From assembly GCA_030549495.1 (NCBI GenBank), contig JAUIRK010000443.1, positions 1 through 64,000 on the forward strand: DNA of 64,000 bases. Direction: 5' to 3'. The notes under the pieces are model-generated. The model was not told the origin of the DNA. It saw only the letters and a list, made by a program, of their open reading frames with translations, and made no database searches. The stretch comes from Nectonema munidae (Eukaryota; Nematomorpha; Nectonematoida; Nectonematidae). Below, one piece after another: positions 57,456-64,000 of this stretch. Positions within the stretch are counted from its first letter, which is position 1; every line of letters starts with the position of its first letter. Position numbers and translations under genes: made by a program.

Positions 57456-59440
57456 TATATTTATATAAAAATTTTGTCTTGATATTATTCTTCTCTTCTA
57501 AGTTAAATTAATAATGGCCTCAATCATATTGTATTTATATAACTTGAAACCTCTAATATACTTATATATGTTAATAAAAGTGTTGTGATTTAAATAATAG
57601 TTTTCCCACTCTTAAAACTTCTATCATAATTAGCATCATTTTTTTATATAAATTTTTTTGACATATTTTGAATTTCGTCTCAAATCAATACCAAGCACAA
57701 AAATTGTATTATAACTAGGATTATAACATAAAATATGTTATGTTAAATCTGTTTAATTTTTCTTGTTTGAGTTTTTGAATGTTACGTTGTAAATTATCAT
57801 TTTTCAAAATAAGTAACATTTCTGCTTATAAGCCAAATGTTACCTTCATTATCTCATAATATCATTCATTTTCTAAGATATCCTAAGCATTGGGAGAATA
57901 AAATATCAATAATATTTTTTGTATATAGATTTTTTAGTATTTATTTATATCAAAAATTATCTAAGCCAATATTTTAATAAAATTAATTTATTTATAAAAA
58001 GGAAAAATGGGTTATGAATAGAAAATTTTGAATTTACATAAAAGCAAAATTGAAACAAAAAATTTAAAAAGACAAAGAAAAGTTTATTGAAAAACAAAAA
58101 TGTTATAAAATACGCTAAATATCAATTTAGACCAAAAATTTGTTTAACTTCTTAAAAGAAAATTTAAAATTACTTTTATTCATTTAATTTCTTCACTTTT
58201 TTCATTAAATTTAAAATTAGAATGTAAGTTTCTTAAAATTAAAGAGTTAGTTATTACAATAATATACAATAATACAGCCGGTATGACCAAAATATTAGTG
58301 CCAATCATTGGTTAAAAATCAGGCTAGCATGCATTCCATTTATATTTCGCGCTTACCTCTTATAATTCTCCATTTATGCATTTTTATGGATATTCATTAT
58401 GTTCCCGAAACCTTTTTAAGGTTGATGGACAAACATTTTTTGAAAGGATGATATTGTACAACATTTTTGGTTATATACTATTGTATTTTAATTAATTGAA
58501 AATGCCAAATGAGTTTTAATTAAATTAAAATTATGGCTTTTTGGCAATTAGGATTTTGAAATGCGGAGACAGTGAGAATAAACAATTAAAGACTTTTAGG
58601 TTATACAGATTTCTCTTAAAGTTTGAAAAAATTAAGAAAAACTCTAGAAAAATCACTCTTGAAATAAAATCTTAAGGGGTCTCATAAATGAGTTTTGTTT
58701 CATTTATATTTCATTTCTAAATTATTAATACGATTTTGTGTCTAGGCAAAAGTTATGATAAAGAAACACTAATGCAGTACGTTTTTAGCCCAACAGAAAG
58801 CGAAAGACACCGCCAATCCCTTTACAGTTACCATTTTAGGTTTTTGTTCCAGTTGAAAACAAAAATTCGTCTTTTGGTAAGAAGCACGCCGAAAAATACT
58901 CATATTTTTTAGAGTAAACTACTATTTATCTAAAGTCAGCTTAAAAATCTCTTACTACTAATTTTCAATTTTTTAAAGGGTTGGTTATTGAGAATAGAAC
59001 ATAGATTGCTGAATTTTTCAATAAAATTGAAGATCGATTAACGAAAAAATCTAGCTCTGGCTGATAATCGCAGATTCTTGAGAAAGCAGTGATGGCATTC
59101 AAGGCAAATGAAATTGCAGAAGAAATGGGAAAAAAGAAGATTTAGTTACTATGTGTAATGGAGACCAAAAGGGCGTATAAAAAGATAAGAGAAATTTGGA
59201 CTTTTCATATAGTTGTGAATCAAATAGAAGATCAATCTGAAAACAAAGATAGAATTCAAAGAAGTAAAAGATTGCGGGAGATGAATGAAATGCAATTAAG
59301 CTCCTTGATCGAGTGAGATAAGTTTAGATATGGTGAAAGCTCATTTTGCTTACCCACAATTATTGTGGAATAATAAAACTGCTAGAACATTCACTCAAAC
59401 TTTATGAAAGAAAATTGGAAAAACGAACACATTAAATAAA
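57456..59440. other. AT-rich spacer
   Basis: Short interrupted frames at 58750-59320 were examined; no family recognised. Confidence 0.3.
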
Positions 59441-59805
59441 AAGAGGTAATTTCACAAAAATAGAGGCCAATCAAAAGTGTTAAAATTAAGATTTACCATT
59501 TTTATAGTTATATTACTATGAATTTATGTAAATTGAAATCTTTTACTCAATTTTTTGAATAAATATATATTTACAATGTTTTTCTGTTACGTCAGCAATA
59601 CCAATATTTTGGATTACATGTTAATGATATAGAGAACTTAAAAATCTTTAGTTTAGAAATAGTTTCAGTTAGATATTTTACCTCATTGAAAGTGAATTTA
59701 CTATACTACTTTCTTATTTTAATTATACCAAGAATAATAAAGGTATGCATTGTTAGAGTAATTATAATAGTTAGTGTAATCACTTTTTCTTTTCAGTGAA
59801 TAAGT
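59441..59805. repeat. Dispersed ~330-bp repeat, copy 2
   Basis: Matches 24397-24722 in the same orientation, including GGTAATTTCAC and GAAAGTGAATTTACTA. Confidence 0.5.
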
Positions 59806-60650
59806 AAAGTGGTGTAAGGTGAGCCAAAGCGATTTGTTTTTTATGTCAGGGAAGCACAGTAGACACAACTATAGGGAACTCATGGGAAAAAATAAATTGA
59901 AAACAATTTGTTTGGATTTTATCTTTCCATAGATCTTTAGGAAATAATATGATCTTATTCCAAACGATTTGATATATTTTCGCATGCGCAAAAGGGGATA
60001 ACATAAAAGCGAGTAAGAATGTTGATGAAAACTTATCAAAAGCAACATCACTTTGGAACATATATGAATATTTTAGAGAATTTAAAATCAAATAATGTTT
60101 ACCATATGCTTCATTATGGCTGATCCTACTTTGTTAATCATAGTCATGAACGTGCTATTTGAAAAAATGAGAACAAAAATTTTTTGGGAACTGCTTTTCA
60201 CTTATGAAGTGATAGTTATCGAGAATAGTCCTGAAGAACTAGAATAAAGGCTTCGGTTATGGCACATTGGCCTACGGATATTATGACTGAAAATGAAGGC
60301 TTAGATGTTGCTTTGCAGAGGAAACCATAAAAAAAGTTAAATATCAAAGACAAACATGGTGAAGACTGAAAGAAATGAATGTCTTCAAATAATCAGGCTT
60401 ATCTGTTTGTAAAAAGGAGTTTGTTGAAAAGATATTCAAGCGAAAACAAATGTTAGTTGGGTGAAAAGTAAGTAAGTTAAACTAATTTTACAAAAGATGA
60501 ATTATACACTTGGTTCAAATCGATGATAATAATATTTGCATATCTTTAAAGGTAAACTATTTTTAAAAATAAAAAGTGTTTTTTAATGTTTTGGAGAAGT
60601 GGTATGTTATCTAAATATTAGAATGTTTGCCGATTAGACATTAAACTTTT
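59806..60650. other. Spacer
   Basis: Interrupted frames, nothing recognised. Confidence 0.3.
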
Positions 60651-60770
60651 AAAACCCCCCCCCCCCCCCACATTTAGGGTAACTTCTAAAAATCGAAATA
60701 TTGTCTAAACCGAAAAAATTCTTTTTTTCTAGGGACCTTCGATTTAGGCAAGTTTGACTCTATTTGTCTG
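60651..60770 (-). mobile_element. Possible pogo/Tigger-type end with a C-run
   Basis: Minus strand AGTCAAACTTGCCTAAATCG followed by AAGGTCCCTAG and TCGGTTTAGACAATATTTCG resembles ends of pogo-type elements. A C homopolymer lies at 60654-60669. No partner end was found. Confidence 0.3.
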
Positions 60771-61305
60771 CAACAAAAAAGTTGAAATTGACCAAACAGA
60801 TCAATCTCTTCTGCCTGAAAACAAAATAATACTGAAAAATTACGTATATTATAACTCGTCAACACATTGCTTTTCTCGTTCATAGGTTTTGTAGACCTAA
60901 ATATCCATAATATTGCTTGCACTTGGATAAAATTTCGTAAAGTGAAGGTATCGTGGAGTTTTTGAATTGTCATTAATTCATGTTTTCGAATGAATACACT
61001 TTTTCAAGACTTATGACTGTTCTATTTGTTCATTTTAATGATCATCTCAGGCTAAGACGGTCAATATAGTCGCCTATGTCATAATCACAATAAATCAATA
61101 CCCTCTCCCTTTGCTCATCCTGCTATCCACTTCCTACCCATACACCTTATCTTTCTCTTGTTATTACATTTAAATAGTCATTTGAATTTTTAATTGGGAT
61201 TATTCATTATCCAATTAATTTTTTATTTCTCACACCCCTTATTATATTTTGCCATTGTCCGAATCTCATTTTGGAGTATAATTAGAGCATGGGAGAAATC
61301 AATAG
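60771..61305. other. Spacer
   Basis: No feature recognised; the minus frame 60686-60973 is not assigned. Confidence 0.3.
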
Positions 61306-61313
61306 GTTGCACC

Positions 61314-62032
61314 TAGAGCTTCTGATTTCTCGATAAAATTTAATTCTCGAGAAACGAGAAAAAAAATATATTATTCTCTAGACTCGAGAAAAGTTTCCAT
61401 AAGTTAAAAAATATTAAAATATTTTACGAAAAAATATTTTGTTTTATTAGTAAAATAACTTTTTAATAAACAAGAGCATTTAAAGTTTCGTTTTTCAAAC
61501 TCAATCGTTTTGGAGATAAAATTCTTCCGTATTGACAAGAAGTTGGTTGGATGCATAAAAGAAATTTTTTTAACAATTGCATCGATTATGATAAATCAAA
61601 ATTTTTGTTTTGTTTGAACATCTGTAGTTCTTCTTCTATTGTACTAACTTTTTCTTCTTTTTTATCATACATGAATTCTTTAATTTCTCTATTTAAACTT
61701 TGAGTTAGAGATTCTTCTTCAAACTCATCAACAGATTCGACTTGAATTTGGCTTTCTTGTATAACAGTTCCATGCTCCGAATAATGAAAAAAAAATTTAT
61801 CAAAAATATTTTTTGCACATTCTAAAATTTCTTTAAAATTTGAATATTCAAAAGTTGATCGTGAATTACACATAATTATTTATTTTTTATTAATATTTAT
61901 TCCAAATTTAACATGTTTCAGTAATAAAAAAAATTTTAAATTCTTGAGTCTCGATAAAAATTTCTCGAGAATCAAGAAATAAAAAAATTCTAAAATTCTT
62001 GAGAATCGAGCAATCTCGAGACAGAAGCTCTA
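61314..62032 (-). mobile_element. hAT deletion derivative with residual coding frame
   Basis: 719 bp with perfect 11-bp ends TAGAGCTTCTG / CAGAAGCTCTA and a perfect 8-bp duplication GTTGCACC (61306-61313, 62033-62040). CTCGAGA-type words are repeated inside both ends (61332-61395, 61950-62022), as expected for transposase-binding sites. A 95-codon minus frame (61586-61873) is retained. Confidence 0.88.
61586..61873 (-). CDS. Residual hAT transposase frame, 95 codons
   Basis: The frame starts with a true ATG (MCNSRSTFEYSNFKEIL) and carries an acidic stretch (VDEFEEESLTQSL) followed by KKEEKVSTIEEELQMF. Acidic linkers of this kind occur before the dimerisation region of hAT transposases. No DDE or zinc-finger motifs remain. 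It is probably what an internal deletion left behind, although a small regulatory protein is conceivable. Confidence 0.45.
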   Translation of the reverse strand: MCNSRSTFEYSNFKEILECAKNIFDKFFFHYSEHGTVIQESQIQVESVDEFEEESLTQSLNREIKEFMYDKKEEKVSTIEEELQMFKQNKNFDLS

Positions 62033-62040
62033 GTTGCACC

Positions 62041-62785
62041 GACATAGTAACAAGTATATAGAGATAGAATATGACGTAAAAAGTGTTTCTGCTCCGTGTT
62101 CACTTGAATGCTCCATGTTTCATTGTGTAACGCGTATTACTTACACAAAAAACCGGTGGAAAACGTTTATTGGATTGGGCATAGCAACACGCTAAAGTAT
62201 TTTTTTATAATTCAAACTTATATTTTTTAAAAGAATTCATTGTTAATCAATATCTTAATTGAGGTTTGTAATGAAGTAAGCTAAAATATTAGGGAAATTT
62301 GTATATAAGAGTTTTGTGTTTCAATATTATATATATACAAAATATTAAAATGTACCTATTGATAATAATTTTAATACTTAATTATCATTATTTATTTCTT
62401 TGGTTGAAAACTTTTTGCCTCTTTGACTTTTTATATGGGTCCTTTTGAATTTTTAATGAGGCCGTTTTTACCAAAAAACTGTAGCCATTTTGGTAGTGGG
62501 TCCTTTTTCACCAGACCCCCTGCACTTTAGATGGAGGGGCCTATTCCGAATTACCCCATAGCCGGCTACCTGTCTGAGTATATAAGAATCCCAGAATATT
62601 ATATCCAGTGAAAAAAATTACTTTATGAAAAAATGTTTCCACAAATGAATATAAATAAAATAGGCGAAGAACTTAAGTATTTTTTAGGCATATCAGGTCA
62701 TAAAAAAGAGAACTTCTACACATTATTTTCATAGTTAATACATTGAGGCTTAAATTTTCCGTTTTTAAATAAATTTTGTTTGCAG
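62041..62785. other. AT-rich spacer
   Basis: No recognised feature. Confidence 0.3.
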
Positions 62786-62845
62786 AAGGCCTACTGGTAG
62801 GAGTGTGGTTTCGTGAAGAACAGCCCTGGTTTCAATATCGGTTAG
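62786..62845 (+). mobile_element. Degenerate tRNA-derived SINE, family A, copy 3
   Basis: AAGGCCTACTGGTAGGAGTG followed at tRNA spacing by TGGTTTCAATATCGG resembles the A-box and B-box of the copy at 9032-9180. Both boxes are decayed. Confidence 0.4.
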
Positions 62846-64000
62846 TGAACATTCCTATATGATCGGTGCACTTATGGAAGAAAAAAAGTTTGATGGCTTT
62901 TATCAAAAGTTTTTATGTAGTTTGCTTATTCTCTCCTATATTTAAGTTTTATAATATCCATTTTTTTATTGAATGAAAGAAGCAAAAAAATTTAAAAAAC
63001 ATTTGTGATTGATTATTTCATCTTTCTGAAAAGGTAGTGAACATTGGTAACGAAAATGGTGAAAAATTTAGCGCCAAAACTGGAAAAACTTGTATAGTCA
63101 TTTACTGTAGTGCTAGCTAATTTTTGCTGTACAGTTCACACAAATAATTATGATCCATATAGCACAGAAAAAGTGCTACTATTCTCAAAAAGCACAAAGT
63201 CATTGATGGACAAATACTTTTCATCGTATTTGACTAAATATATTTAACTTACAAATAAATTTTAATATATTCAAAAACTAATTATAAGTTTTGGAATGAT
63301 AACTGGACAGAGTTGGTATTTGTGATGTAATTAATTTTAATTATGCTTAAATTGTACAGCTCAAAATATGAAATTTGTTTTCTTATTTTTAAAGGTTTTT
63401 CATATTTTTTATTTTTTTAAATAATCAGAATTTTAAGTAAATATATTGTGAGCAGTTGTCCAATGGGCAATTTTCGTCGACAATTGTCCTAGAACCTTGC
63501 AAAAAGTTGCATATTTATCAAATTTTTTTCTCAATTTTCAATTTTTTTTGTAATTTTGTTAGAAAATATGTTGATATTGTTAATCTATCTAGACTAACAG
63601 ACCCACTATAAAATGGCTTCTTTTTTTCTGACAAAGTTGTGGCTGGACTTCGTGATCAAAATTTATTTAGCGAATCGCAACTTTCATCTCTCATTGATGA
63701 CGACGATTTTCAATGAAGAAGAAATGTACATATACACAATGGCAAGTATAGCTATAATATTTGTCTTCACGTTCAATGTATTCCCCCCCCCCCCTTCCTC
63801 ACGTCTTTGAATAATTCGCACTTTTGGATAATAGAACAGATAAACATGGAATTAATGGTGCTAAGAAAGTGTATATAAAGATACGTTGTGAAGTAATAAG
63901 CAATTCTAATAACGTTTCTAACACAGCATGCGATGCTATTTAGTGTAGGTAAGCGTTACTTCTAAGCTTTGTAAAATCTTAAAGGCACAAAGAATTCATA
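62846..64000. other. AT-rich spacer to the window end
   Basis: A near-palindromic patch with TTGTCCAATGGGCAA and ACAATTGTCC lies at 63457-63492; a C-run is at 63783-63794. The 65-codon frame at 63613-63810 is unassigned. Confidence 0.3.

Noticed and set aside
58750-60450. Possible degraded transposon or gene with Lys/Glu-rich frames
   Set aside because: Frames were read on the plus strand but no motif of any known transposase, polymerase or host family was convincing.
60686-60973. 95-codon minus frame
   Set aside because: Its C-terminal third is the translation of a pogo-like terminal sequence and a homopolymer-adjacent region, so it is not a gene.
63613-63810. 65-codon frame ending in a proline run
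   Set aside because: The proline run is a C homopolymer and the rest has no recognised homology.

Overview
This is AT-rich eukaryotic nuclear DNA from an invertebrate animal: spliced genes with introns of up to about 6.6 kb, tRNA-derived SINEs, LINE remnants, and many cut-and-paste DNA transposons and their short non-autonomous derivatives. One repeated protein family here (three copies) is one I remember mainly from arthropod annotations, so an arthropod, perhaps a copepod, is my best guess. This is recall, not a search, and other invertebrates remain possible.

The left half (about 6.7-29.4 kb, + strand) is dominated by one host gene, a divergent SRPK-type (SR-protein) kinase. Nine exons can be chained by homology and splice sites; they join in frame into 395 residues ending at a stop at 29381-29383. 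The first coding exon is not secured. Its introns contain a decayed PGBD4-like piggyBac, a FLYWCH/MULE remnant, two copies of the repeated arthropod-type family, SINEs, a LINE fragment and short TIR elements. Upstream (0-5.6 kb) lie a hAT-like remnant, LINE pieces, a SINE and a 470-bp hAT MITE.

The middle (29.5-49.3 kb) holds C/G-run hAT MITEs, a 0.7-kb foldback, an intronless divergent seven-transmembrane receptor-like gene (- strand, 33411-34445), a SINE split by a hAT MITE with a clean 8-bp duplication, a 1.7-kb hAT-like element, 150-bp tandem arrays and a third copy of the repeated family.

The right part (49.6-64 kb) holds an almost complete piggyBac element (49675-53153) with TTAA duplications, asymmetric termini and a two-exon transposase, then a 51-bp tandem array, a pogo-like palindrome, a ~1-kb foldback with internal ~27-bp repeats, and a 719-bp hAT deletion derivative with perfect 8-bp duplications.

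The only good host-gene candidates are the kinase and the receptor; nearly everything else recognisable is mobile DNA. I did not find a convincing new multi-gene system. The most unusual structures are the two foldbacks, the three 15-16-bp coding-like minisatellites and the C-run-headed 150-bp arrays.
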